DNA of 5,512 nucleotides from an uncultured Bacilli bacterium (GTDB lineage: Bacteria > Bacillota_I > Bacilli_A > RF39 > UBA660), in NCBI GenBank assembly GCA_944363895.1, contig CALVVP010000047.1:1-5512 (forward strand), in the 5' to 3' direction. Positions 1 to 5,512 of this stretch are shown here, piece after piece (within the stretch, counting starts at the first letter, position 1; every line of letters begins with the position of its first letter). A model generated the notes under the pieces. The model did no database searches. It was not told the origin of the DNA and was given only the letters and a program-made list of their open reading frames with translations. Both the position numbers and the translations under genes were made by a program.

Positions 1-39
1 TATTGAATATCCTAATTGCAACATATATTCTTTTAACAT
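1..39 (-). CDS. Start of an unidentified protein, cut by the left window edge
   Basis: Only 13 codons are visible, reading MLKEYMLQLGYSI, with no stop before the edge. The ATG overlaps the stop codon of the cysteine desulfurase by one base (TAATG), and an AAGGAG Shine-Dalgarno sequence lies within the last codons of that gene, eight bases before the ATG. This supports a real start and translational coupling. A second ATG five codons in has no comparable ribosome binding site. The product cannot be identified. In many Bacillota the gene after a NifS-type desulfurase is thiI, but the visible N-terminus does not look like the ThiI start I know, so I do not assign it. Confidence 0.6.
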   Translation of the reverse strand, partial: MLKEYMLQLGYSI

Positions 40-1154
40 TATTTTAACTCCTTATAACATAGGGCGAATTTATCTAAAAAATAATTAATTTCTTCTTCTT
101 TAGTTAAATGCGATAAACTAATCCGCATACTTGCAATAGCTTTATTCTCATCCTTAGTTAAAGCATAAACTGATTTCGAAATAGTTCCTGTTGAACAAGC
201 TGTTTGCGTGGAAATATAAATATCATATTTTTCTAAAGCATGTAACATCGTTTCTGGTTTGATTCCCACTACACTGATATTTAAAACATGCGGAATACAA
301 TATTCATTACTATTGATAAAGACATCCTGATATTTAGTTAAACCATTTTTCAACTGTTCATTTAATTTAGTTACATATTGATAATTGTCATCGATATTAT
401 TTAAAATTAAACGCATCGCTTTAGCAAATGAAACAATTAAAGCAGTTGCTGGAGTTCCTGACCGATAAATCGTCGTACTTTTACCGCCATGAATCAAAGG
501 TTCTAAAGTAATCTTTTCTTTTTTATATAATAGACCAATTCCTTTAAGACCATATATTTTATGGGCAGAAAAACTAGCTAAATCAATATCATCTAAATTT
601 ATTTTAATTTTACCTAAACATTGAGTCATATCGACATGGAAAAAACATTTCGGATGTTTTTTAACTATTTTAGCTATTTTATCTAATGGTTGAACAATTC
701 CTATTTCACTATTAACCGCACAAACACTAACTAAAATAGTTTCATCCGTCAATAATTTTTCTAAATCTTTTAAATCGACAATACCTTTATCATCACATTT
801 AACAAAATCAACTTTAAAACCTAATTTTTGTAAGTAAGATAAAGGGCCATAAATCGAAGAATGTTCAAATTCCGTTGTAATGATATGTTTACCTCTATTT
901 TGATATTTTAAAGCAATACCTTTAATTGCCATATTATTTGATTCGGAAGAACCACTAGTATAAATAATTTCTTGTTCTTTAACCTGTAATAAATCAGCAA
1001 TCTGCTTAGTTGCCGCCTTAATTAAGTTATTAGCTTCTACCCCTAATTTATGTAAAGAATTAGGGTTACCAATATATTTTCTACTGACTTCGACAAAACT
1101 TTTCAACACTTCTTCATCTACTGGTGTCGTCGCCGAATAATCTAAATATGTCAT
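39..1154 (-). CDS. Cysteine desulfurase, NifS/IscS-type (class V aminotransferase)
   Basis: A PLP enzyme that removes sulfur from L-cysteine, giving alanine and an enzyme-bound persulfide passed on for Fe-S cluster assembly or tRNA thiolation; cytoplasmic. The 371 residues match the usual full length. The N-terminal YLDYSATTP is typical of the family. His98 (FEHSS) is the residue expected to stack on PLP, Asp175 lies in HVDMTQ, Lys199 in SAHK is the PLP Schiff-base lysine, RSGTP is at 231-235, and Cys320 in TQTACSTG is the persulfide-forming cysteine. The length of the loop around Cys320 suggests the NifS/IscS group rather than SufS (inference). The ATG follows an AAAGGTGA-type ribosome binding site. 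It has its own probable promoter, 138 bases after the esterase gene, and is coupled to the next ORF by a TAATG overlap. No scaffold (IscU/SufU) or thiI is visible, so the sulfur acceptor is unknown. Confidence 0.95.
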   Translation of the reverse strand: MTYLDYSATTPVDEEVLKSFVEVSRKYIGNPNSLHKLGVEANNLIKAATKQIADLLQVKEQEIIYTSGSSESNNMAIKGIALKYQNRGKHIITTEFEHSSIYGPLSYLQKLGFKVDFVKCDDKGIVDLKDLEKLLTDETILVSVCAVNSEIGIVQPLDKIAKIVKKHPKCFFHVDMTQCLGKIKINLDDIDLASFSAHKIYGLKGIGLLYKKEKITLEPLIHGGKSTTIYRSGTPATALIVSFAKAMRLILNNIDDNYQYVTKLNEQLKNGLTKYQDVFINSNEYCIPHVLNISVVGIKPETMLHALEKYDIYISTQTACSTGTISKSVYALTKDENKAIASMRISLSHLTKEEEINYFLDKFALCYKELK

Positions 1155-1172
1155 TTTTAATCACCTTTTATA

Positions 1173-1200
1173 ATTTTACCAAATTTATCAATATTTGTAA
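1173..1200 (-). promoter_or_regulatory. Probable promoter of the cysteine desulfurase gene
   Basis: On the minus strand TTACAA (1200-1195) is followed after 16 bases by TAAAAT (1178-1173). A TG one base before the -10 element makes it an extended -10. The -35 match is weak, but the position 18 bases before the start codon and the good ribosome binding site between them fit a short 5' leader. Because the region is so AT-rich, chance matches are likely. Confidence 0.4.
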
Positions 1201-1292
1201 ATTAAATGTGTAACCTTCTTTAAAATTGGATTGAAATAACTAAAACGATATTTGCCATATAAGCAATTATTAAAAAAATATTTTTCTTAGTT

Positions 1293-2186
1293 TTAACTTT
1301 TAATAAAATTATTAATTAACTTATAACATTTTTTATTTTCTTGTGAATTAGGAAAATAAGTAAAAAAGCCATGAATAACATCTTTAATTCGATATATTTT
1401 TACTTCGTTTTTAAATTCTTTTAACTTTTTACCATAAGCTTCCCCTTCATCTCTTAAAGGATCAAATTCCGCCGTAATTATCAATGTTTTAGGTTGATTA
1501 TATAAATTATCAGCATTTAAAGGAGCAACATATTTGCTATCTAATTTAGTTTTATCTTTAACATATAAAGCTAAATAATTATTGATTCGTTTATTAGTTA
1601 AAATCCAATTAGTACCATTTTCTTTAATTGATTTAAATCGACTATTATCATTGTGTAAATGATAAGTCAAAGGATATAATAAAATCTGTTTTTTTACTTT
1701 AAATTCTTTACTTTCACTGGCGATAATTGATACGACACTAGCTAGATTACCTCCGGCACTATCCCCCATTAAAATAATTTCTTTATCACCTAAAAAACTA
1801 TCTTTACTAAAAAAATATTTCGTCACTTCATAACAATCGTTTAAACCGTTAGGAAAAGGATATTCTGGCGCTAAACGATAATCGACTGATACAACTATCG
1901 CGTTGGTGTTTTTAGCTAATATAGCACATATTTTAGTATAATTTTCAACACTACCACAGACAAATCCCCCACCGTGAAAATAGATAATTAAATTATTTGT
2001 ATTTTTATTTGGTAAAAACATTCTAATCCAAACAGTATGATTCTTAACTAATATTCTTGTATCGATAAAATTATATTTCCCTAAAAAATTATTTTTAATA
2101 ATATTATTAAATATTCTTTCTTTTTTGTAATCTTCAATATCAATTTTAGAAATAGTTTTGATTATTCTTTTCGTTATCTTTTTCAT
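1293..2186 (-). CDS. Alpha/beta-hydrolase, hormone-sensitive-lipase-type esterase
   Basis: A carboxylesterase-like hydrolase of the alpha/beta-hydrolase fold-3 (HSL, family IV) group; substrate unknown, probably short acyl esters, and probably cytoplasmic since no signal peptide is seen (the Lys-rich N-terminus lacks a hydrophobic core). The oxyanion-hole motif HGGGF is at residues 71-75, YRLAPE at 103-108, the nucleophile elbow GDSAGGN at 141-147 with Ser143, the acid Asp242 in FDPLRDEG, and His272 in HGF. The whole triad is in the expected order, and 297 residues is a normal length, so the enzyme should be active. The chosen ATG is the only sensible start for the family domain. There is no Shine-Dalgarno sequence; a strong extended -10 element ends seven bases before the ATG, suggesting a leaderless mRNA. 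It lies between two terminator/promoter boundaries and is probably transcribed alone. Confidence 0.93.
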   Translation of the reverse strand: MKKITKRIIKTISKIDIEDYKKERIFNNIIKNNFLGKYNFIDTRILVKNHTVWIRMFLPNKNTNNLIIYFHGGGFVCGSVENYTKICAILAKNTNAIVVSVDYRLAPEYPFPNGLNDCYEVTKYFFSKDSFLGDKEIILMGDSAGGNLASVVSIIASESKEFKVKKQILLYPLTYHLHNDNSRFKSIKENGTNWILTNKRINNYLALYVKDKTKLDSKYVAPLNADNLYNQPKTLIITAEFDPLRDEGEAYGKKLKEFKNEVKIYRIKDVIHGFFTYFPNSQENKKCYKLINNFIKS

Positions 2187-2193
2187 ACATTTA

Positions 2194-2223
2194 ATTATAT
2201 CATTTTTTAAAAAAAACAGGCAA
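2194..2223 (-). promoter_or_regulatory. Strong extended -10 promoter of the esterase gene, leaderless
   Basis: On the minus strand TTGCCT (2223-2218) is followed after 18 bases by a perfect TATAAT (2199-2194), preceded by TG plus one base (TGATATAAT). The A of the esterase ATG (2186) is the eighth base after the -10 hexamer, about where transcription should begin. The -35 element lies in the 3' arm of the preceding gene's terminator, and the T/A-rich spacer contains the terminator's U-tract. Confidence 0.65.
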
Positions 2224-2242
2224 TAAATTTAATTGCTTGTTT
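2209..2242 (-). terminator. Rho-independent terminator after the pseudouridine synthase
   Basis: On the minus strand AAACAAGCAAT (2242-2232) pairs with ATTGCCTGTTT (2224-2214), with one internal A-C mismatch and a seven-base loop. A run of eight T (2216-2209) overlaps the end of the stem. The 5' arm begins within the TAA stop codon of the pseudouridine synthase. This ends the ABC-F/pseudouridine synthase transcript. Confidence 0.75.
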
Positions 2243-3035
2243 AAACTTGTTTAAAAATATCTTGATTAGATTTAAAAATCATTTCTTTATTCGTCAATGG
2301 ATCATTAACAATTAACTCATAAGCATGTAAACATAAACGCTTATATTTAGTGTTACCATACTTAATATCACCTAATATTGGCGTATTATTATGCGCTAAT
2401 TGCACTCTTATTTGATTTTTTTTACCAGTTTTAATCTTAATATCCAACCAAGTATATTGCTTGTTTGCTTTTATTTTTTTATATTCGGTAATTGCTAAAG
2501 AACCTTGATTACTAACATAAACATAATGATTTCTATTTTCTTTTAAATAATTTTTTAAAATATCTTCATCTTTAGTTTTACCAACGACCACTGCTACATA
2601 TTTGCGAACAACATTGTGCCAATTAGCTTGATATAGTTTTTTAATTTTTATATTTTTAGCAAATATTACTAATCCTGATGTTTCTTTATCCAAACGATGA
2701 ATAATAAATATTTTATTGTTTTTATTCTCTTTTTTCACATAATCACTAACTAAATGATATAAAGTTAAATTATTATTACCATCAGATATCGTCAATAAAT
2801 TATAAGGTTTATCGACGACAATAATATTTTTATCTTCGTAAATAATATTAAGATGACGAGATTTATTTATTCTAACCGTTTGCCCTTTTTTTAATAAATA
2901 ATTATACTTAGTAATTATTTTATCATCGACTAAAACTTGGCCATTTTTTAATAATGATTTTACTTTCTTATTACTATAATTAAAATTAGTAATTAAAAAT
3001 AATAATAATTCTTGGGGTTCTAAAACATATTTCAT
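2241..3035 (-). CDS. RluA-family pseudouridine synthase
   Basis: Converts specific uridines in rRNA or tRNA to pseudouridine. The exact target (RluC, RluD or TruC-like) cannot be told from sequence alone. Counting from the ATG at 3035 the protein has 264 residues. An S4-like RNA-binding region covers roughly residues 8-57. The catalytic motif HRLDKETSGL is at 113-122 with the nucleophile Asp116. The C-terminal motif GKKNQIRVQLAH (204-215), then PILGDIKYG and LCLHAYEL, completes the fold. I chose the ATG because GAGTGA lies at good spacing before it and it starts one base after the ABC-F stop. A GTG at 3044, overlapping the ABC-F gene by 8 bases, would add three residues and is less well placed. 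Coupled translation with the ABC-F gene is likely, and a terminator follows the stop directly. Confidence 0.95.
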   Translation of the reverse strand: MKYVLEPQELLLFLITNFNYSNKKVKSLLKNGQVLVDDKIITKYNYLLKKGQTVRINKSRHLNIIYEDKNIIVVDKPYNLLTISDGNNNLTLYHLVSDYVKKENKNNKIFIIHRLDKETSGLVIFAKNIKIKKLYQANWHNVVRKYVAVVVGKTKDEDILKNYLKENRNHYVYVSNQGSLAITEYKKIKANKQYTWLDIKIKTGKKNQIRVQLAHNNTPILGDIKYGNTKYKRLCLHAYELIVNDPLTNKEMIFKSNQDIFKQV

Positions 3036-3036
3036 C

Positions 3037-4632
3037 TTAATCACTCAATCCATATTTTGTTATATATTCTTGATAAGGTATTTGTTTATCTTTATAAGTA
3101 CCATCTTGCTTTATTTCAATTAATCGATTACTGACAGTTTCAATTAATTCTTGATCAAAAGAACTAAAAACAATAACTCCCATAAATCTTTTTAAACCTT
3201 CGTTTAACGAAGTAATCGCTTCGATATCTAAATGATTAGTCGGTTCATCAAATAACAAAACATTACCTCTTTCCAACATCATTTTACTAAACATACATCT
3301 AACCTTTTCCCCACCAGATAAAACATTTACTTTTTTAAACACTTCTTCCCCAGAAAACAACATTCTTCCTAAAAAACCTCTAATAAAACTATCATCGTTA
3401 TTATCTGTATATTGTTTTAACCAATCAGTCATAATTAAATCATTGTTGAAATATTGATTGTGATTCTTTTCAAAATAACTAATTTTAATATTACTTCCTA
3501 TTTTAATACTACCACTATCCGGTTTTAAATTACCAGATAAAATATCTAATAAAGCTGTTTTCGCAATCTCATTATTACCAATTAAAGCTATTTTATCACC
3601 TGGTCTAATTGTTAAACTAAAATTATTTAAGATAACTTTACCGTCAATACTATAATTTATTTTTTCTAATGTTATGACCTCTTTACCAACATTTTTGTCA
3701 AAATCAAAATTAATATAAGGATATTTGCGACTAGATGGTTTAATTTCTTCTAAAACAATTTTTTCTAAAGATTTCTTTCTTGATGTCGCTTGTTTAGATT
3801 TCGAAGCATTAGCTTGAAATCTTCGAATAAATTCTTCCAACTCTTTGATTTTTTCTTCTTTTTTCTTATTAGATTCTTTCATTTGTTTTTGAATTAACTG
3901 ACTAGATTGATACCAAAAATCATAATTACCGACAAATAAGGTAATTTTATTATAATCGATATCTAACATATGGGTACATACTTGGTTTAAAAAATGGCGA
4001 TCATGTGATACTACTAAAACCGTGTTTTTAAAATTAATTAAAAATTCTTCTAACCATAAAATACTTTTACTATCTAAACCATTAGTTGGTTCATCTAATA
4101 ATAAAATATCCGGCTGTCCAAATAAAGCACTAGCTAATAATACCTTAACTTTATCACTATCTTTTAATTCACCCATTAATAAATTATGTTTACTATTATC
4201 AATTCCTAAACCAACTAATAAAACAGCTGCTTCACTTTCCGCTTCCCAACCACCTAAGGATGCGAATTCTTCTTCTAAAATAGCTGCTCGCATTCCATCT
4301 TCATTCGTAAAATCTTCTTTTAAATATAAATTGTTTTTTTCAATCATTACTTCATATAGTTTATTATTACCCATAATAACAGTATCGATAACTGTCATAT
4401 CATCATATTCATTGTGGTTTTGTTTTAAAACGGATATTCTTTCCCCTTTACCAATGATTACTTCGCCACTAGTTGACTCAATATTACCTGCTAATATTTT
4501 TAAAAAGGTCGATTTCCCTGCTCCATTAGCACCGATAATTCCATAACAATTATCACCATTAAATTCTAAATTAACATTTTCAAATAATGTTTTAGTATTA
4601 AATCTTAAACTTAAATTATTTACTTTTAACAT
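3037..4632 (-). CDS. ykpA: ABC-F translation factor ATPase, YkpA/YbiT type
   Basis: A cytosolic ABC-F protein with two ATPase domains and no membrane domain. The family binds the ribosomal E site and helps relieve stalled or blocked translation. In domain 1, Walker A is GANGAGKST (34-42), Walker B ends LLLDE with Glu181, and the switch is SHD with His210. The signature is replaced by GELKDSDKVKVLLA, as in YkpA/YbiT relatives. The charged linker (about 243-300) with NASKSKQATSRKK is also typical. In domain 2 Walker A is degenerate, GNNEIAKTA (352-360), again family-like. The signature LSGGEK (438-443) and LLFDEPTNHLD (459-469) are intact, but the switch reads SFD, with Phe492 in place of His. 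The 531 residues are full length. The ATG has a GGTGAT ribosome binding site. It is first in a probable two-gene operon with the pseudouridine synthase. The second-domain changes suggest uneven ATPase sites (inference). Confidence 0.96.
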   Translation of the reverse strand: MLKVNNLSLRFNTKTLFENVNLEFNGDNCYGIIGANGAGKSTFLKILAGNIESTSGEVIIGKGERISVLKQNHNEYDDMTVIDTVIMGNNKLYEVMIEKNNLYLKEDFTNEDGMRAAILEEEFASLGGWEAESEAAVLLVGLGIDNSKHNLLMGELKDSDKVKVLLASALFGQPDILLLDEPTNGLDSKSILWLEEFLINFKNTVLVVSHDRHFLNQVCTHMLDIDYNKITLFVGNYDFWYQSSQLIQKQMKESNKKKEEKIKELEEFIRRFQANASKSKQATSRKKSLEKIVLEEIKPSSRKYPYINFDFDKNVGKEVITLEKINYSIDGKVILNNFSLTIRPGDKIALIGNNEIAKTALLDILSGNLKPDSGSIKIGSNIKISYFEKNHNQYFNNDLIMTDWLKQYTDNNDDSFIRGFLGRMLFSGEEVFKKVNVLSGGEKVRCMFSKMMLERGNVLLFDEPTNHLDIEAITSLNEGLKRFMGVIVFSSFDQELIETVSNRLIEIKQDGTYKDKQIPYQEYITKYGLSD

Positions 4633-4651
4633 AATATCACCAACTTAAGAT

Positions 4652-4680
4652 AGTTTATCATATAAATGATTAAAATACAA
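4652..4680 (-). promoter_or_regulatory. Probable promoter of the ABC-F/pseudouridine synthase operon
   Basis: On the minus strand TTGTAT (4680-4675) is followed after 17 bases by TAAACT (4657-4652), preceded by TG plus one base. Transcription would start near 4645, giving a leader of about 13 bases that contains the GGTGAT ribosome binding site (4641-4636). It lies just after the terminator of the upstream gene. Each hexamer is only a partial match. Confidence 0.45.
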
Positions 4681-4691
4681 ATATGCATGTT

Positions 4692-4721
4692 AAAAAAAAT
4701 CTAACTATTATCATTAGATTT
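4692..4721 (-). terminator. Rho-independent terminator, AT-rich stem with eight-T run
   Basis: On the minus strand AAATCTAAT (4721-4713) pairs with GTTAGATTT (4705-4697): eight Watson-Crick pairs plus one T-G pair around a seven-base loop. A run of eight T (4699-4692) follows or overlaps the stem. It is correctly placed to end the transcript of the surface-protein gene before the ABC-F promoter. Read on the plus strand the stem is not followed by a comparable T-run. Confidence 0.65.
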
Positions 4722-4766
4722 CATTTATATTAATTTAAAATATTTATTATCAACTGAATCATAGCA

Positions 4767-4797
4767 CACACCTTGCCCTATATTTCGGCAAGGTGTG
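4767..4797. repeat. Perfect 11-bp inverted repeat (hairpin) after the surface-protein gene
   Basis: CACACCTTGCC (4767-4777) and GGCAAGGTGTG (4787-4797) are exact reverse complements around a nine-base loop. It begins 42 bases after the TGA of the surface-protein gene on the minus strand. The stem is GC-rich in an AT-rich intergenic region and has no T-run on either side, so it is not a standard intrinsic terminator. It could protect the mRNA 3' end, work with the AT-rich terminator 45 bases further on, or be a recombination-related structure. Confidence 0.85.
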
Positions 4798-4839
4798 ATT
4801 CCATTGCTTATACTTTATATGATTATTTTTGCTGTTAAC

Positions 4840-5512
4840 TCATTGCAAATTATACGGTTCCTCAGCAGTACCTTTACCTCCGGTAAAGGTAAGGGCTGAA
4901 GTCCCTGACTTCAGATAGATAACTGCGCGAGCGCCGTACGTACTCGTCGGAAGGTAGCCCACGCTGCCCAGGATGCCACTGTTGAGGACATAACGCACAT
5001 AAGACGAACTATCACGATTCATTGTCCAATAATAACTTGACACAGTTGGATTTTCTATAGTACTGACATCAACAAATGTTTTGGTACTTGATGTCCCTAA
5101 ATCAATGTCATTGCCACTAAACATCTCACCAACAGTTGGTAATCCTACATTAGCTTGCAATGTCTCATCTTGGACATCTGTATAATTTGCATAACTTGAA
5201 TAATCGCCAATATAGAATGTTTTATTACCGGTATAACGATAATCACTTGAGATATTATTAGCAAATGTATTAAGTGGAGTATATATCGTATGACTTGTTG
5301 TTATTGTCGTAGTATCGCCAAATGTACTTGTAGTTGGAAGCAAACCATTTAGTACCACTTTGATACTATCACTATCTTTACTTATTACCCTAAATGTACA
5401 TTTATTATCATCACCACAGGCATTATCATCGCCACTATATGGCACATTGATATATTCGCCCACTTGAATATCACTGGTATTTGTTGCTTTATTTCCTGCT
5501 TCATAATTTGAC
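4840..5512 (-). CDS. C-terminal part of a probable secreted/surface protein, cut by the right edge
   Basis: The frame is open through the right edge: in-frame codons for SNYEAGNKATNTSDIQ precede the GTG at 5463, so that GTG is an internal Val and the true start lies outside. About 223 residues are visible, ending at a TGA. The visible part is rich in Ser, Thr, Tyr, Asn and Asp, with almost no hydrophobic stretch. It has a Cys pair in NACGDDNKC (residues 14-22 counted from 5463), and then YYWTMNR (144-150), GARAVIYLKSG (177-187) and GKGTAEEPYNL (197-206). A YWT...G(V/A)RxVIxLKS...GxGTxxxPYxL ending is, from memory, common in large paralogous families of exported, often pilin-like or DUF6273-type proteins of gut Bacillota. 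This assignment is tentative. There is no LPXTG motif or C-terminal membrane anchor. Third codon positions and GC content change sharply near the end of the gene. Confidence 0.72.
   Translation of the reverse strand, partial: SNYEAGNKATNTSDIQVGEYINVPYSGDDNACGDDNKCTFRVISKDSDSIKVVLNGLLPTTSTFGDTTTITTSHTIYTPLNTFANNISSDYRYTGNKTFYIGDYSSYANYTDVQDETLQANVGLPTVGEMFSGNDIDLGTSSTKTFVDVSTIENPTVSSYYWTMNRDSSSYVRYVLNSGILGSVGYLPTSTYGARAVIYLKSGTSALTFTGGKGTAEEPYNLQ
4869..4891. repeat. Perfect 10-bp inverted repeat inside the 3' end of the surface-protein gene
   Basis: TACCTTTACC (4869-4878) and GGTAAAGGTA (4882-4891) are exact reverse complements with a three-base loop. It encodes part of the TFTGGKGT segment, 27 bases before the stop codon. 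It is the second (promoter-distal) of two tandem hairpins in this gene end. Confidence 0.9.
4896..4914. repeat. Perfect 8-bp inverted repeat directly after the GC-rich coding block
   Basis: CTGAAGTC (4896-4903) and GACTTCAG (4907-4914) are exact reverse complements with a three-base loop, AGG on the coding strand. It spans codons for LKSGTSA. The 3' half can alternatively pair as AGGG (4892-4895) with CCCT (4903-4906), so the two folds would compete. Confidence 0.88.
4927..5022 (-). other. GC-rich codon-shifted block, candidate variable region
   Basis: These 32 codons (residues 148-179 counted from 5463, MNRD... to ...GAR) contain no codon ending in A, whereas 10 of the 26 codons just before do. 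Many end in C (GTC, CTC, AAC, GGC, ATC, AGC, TAC). The stretch 4921-4980 has 39 G+C in 60 bases. Two perfect hairpins follow within 60 bases. The pattern (NNC/NNT/NNG codons in a C-terminal surface domain, then a short-loop hairpin) is like the variable region of a diversity-generating retroelement target, where AAY codons of a template are randomised at A. A recombined cassette from a GC-richer donor is the main alternative. Confidence 0.3.

Noticed and set aside
1261..1292. A/T palindrome AAAAATATTTTT after the esterase stop as a terminator
   Set aside because: The stem has only A-T pairs and no room for a loop unless shortened to about six weak pairs. In DNA this AT-rich such runs are expected, so no terminator is called after the esterase gene.
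2241..3044. GTG start at 3044 for the pseudouridine synthase
   Set aside because: The ATG at 3035 has better ribosome-binding-site spacing and the usual one-base gap after the upstream stop. The extra three residues add nothing to the domain.
4022..4546. Open frame of 174 codons on the plus strand
   Set aside because: It lies wholly opposite the ABC-F gene, whose motifs are intact. The translated product is low-complexity and matches no family I recognise. It is a shadow of the real gene.
4767..4797. The 11-bp hairpin as an intrinsic terminator
   Set aside because: Neither strand has a T-run after the stem, and a standard terminator lies 45 bases further on. It is listed as an inverted repeat instead.
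4840..5463. GTG at 5463 as the start of the surface-protein gene
   Set aside because: The frame continues open to the window edge with residues of the same composition, and there is no ribosome binding site before the GTG.

Overview
The window is very AT-rich: a sample 60-base stretch inside the ABC-F gene (3421-3480) has 14 G+C. It carries six protein-coding regions, all on the minus strand, so the window is read from right to left. Genes are tightly packed, UGA serves as a stop (end of the 4840 gene) and Trp is TGG, so the code is standard bacterial. The ABC-F protein resembles Bacillus YkpA, and the surface-protein C-terminus is of a kind common in gut Bacillota. Together these suggest a low-GC member of the Bacilli, perhaps an uncultured host-associated lineage close to Mollicutes/RF39. 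The lineage is inference.

Layout in transcription order. (1) 4840-5512: the C-terminal part of a probable exported, Ser/Thr/Tyr/Asn-rich protein, entering from the right edge. It ends in a block of clearly different base composition and codon use, followed by two tandem perfect hairpins inside the gene and an 11-bp hairpin after it. (2) 4633-4839: intergenic, with that hairpin, a Rho-independent terminator and a promoter. (3) 3037-4632 and 2241-3035: a YkpA/YbiT-type ABC-F ATPase and an RluA-family pseudouridine synthase, separated by one base, probably one ribosome-related transcript ending in a terminator at 2209-2242. (4) 1293-2186: an alpha/beta-hydrolase (HSL-type esterase) with its own promoter, apparently leaderless. 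(5) 39-1154: a NifS/IscS-type cysteine desulfurase, whose stop codon overlaps by one base the start of a further ORF leaving the window at the left edge.

Most of the window is ordinary housekeeping. The part worth attention is the 3' end of the rightmost gene. In 32 successive codons (4927-5022) none ends in A, and many end in C. The 60 bases 4921-4980 are 65% G+C (39/60), against about 35% upstream in the same gene (21/60 at 5281-5340). Two perfect inverted repeats with 3-base loops follow at once. This resembles the variable region plus downstream hairpin of a diversity-generating retroelement target, or a recombined C-terminal cassette. No reverse transcriptase or template repeat is in the window, so this remains a hypothesis.
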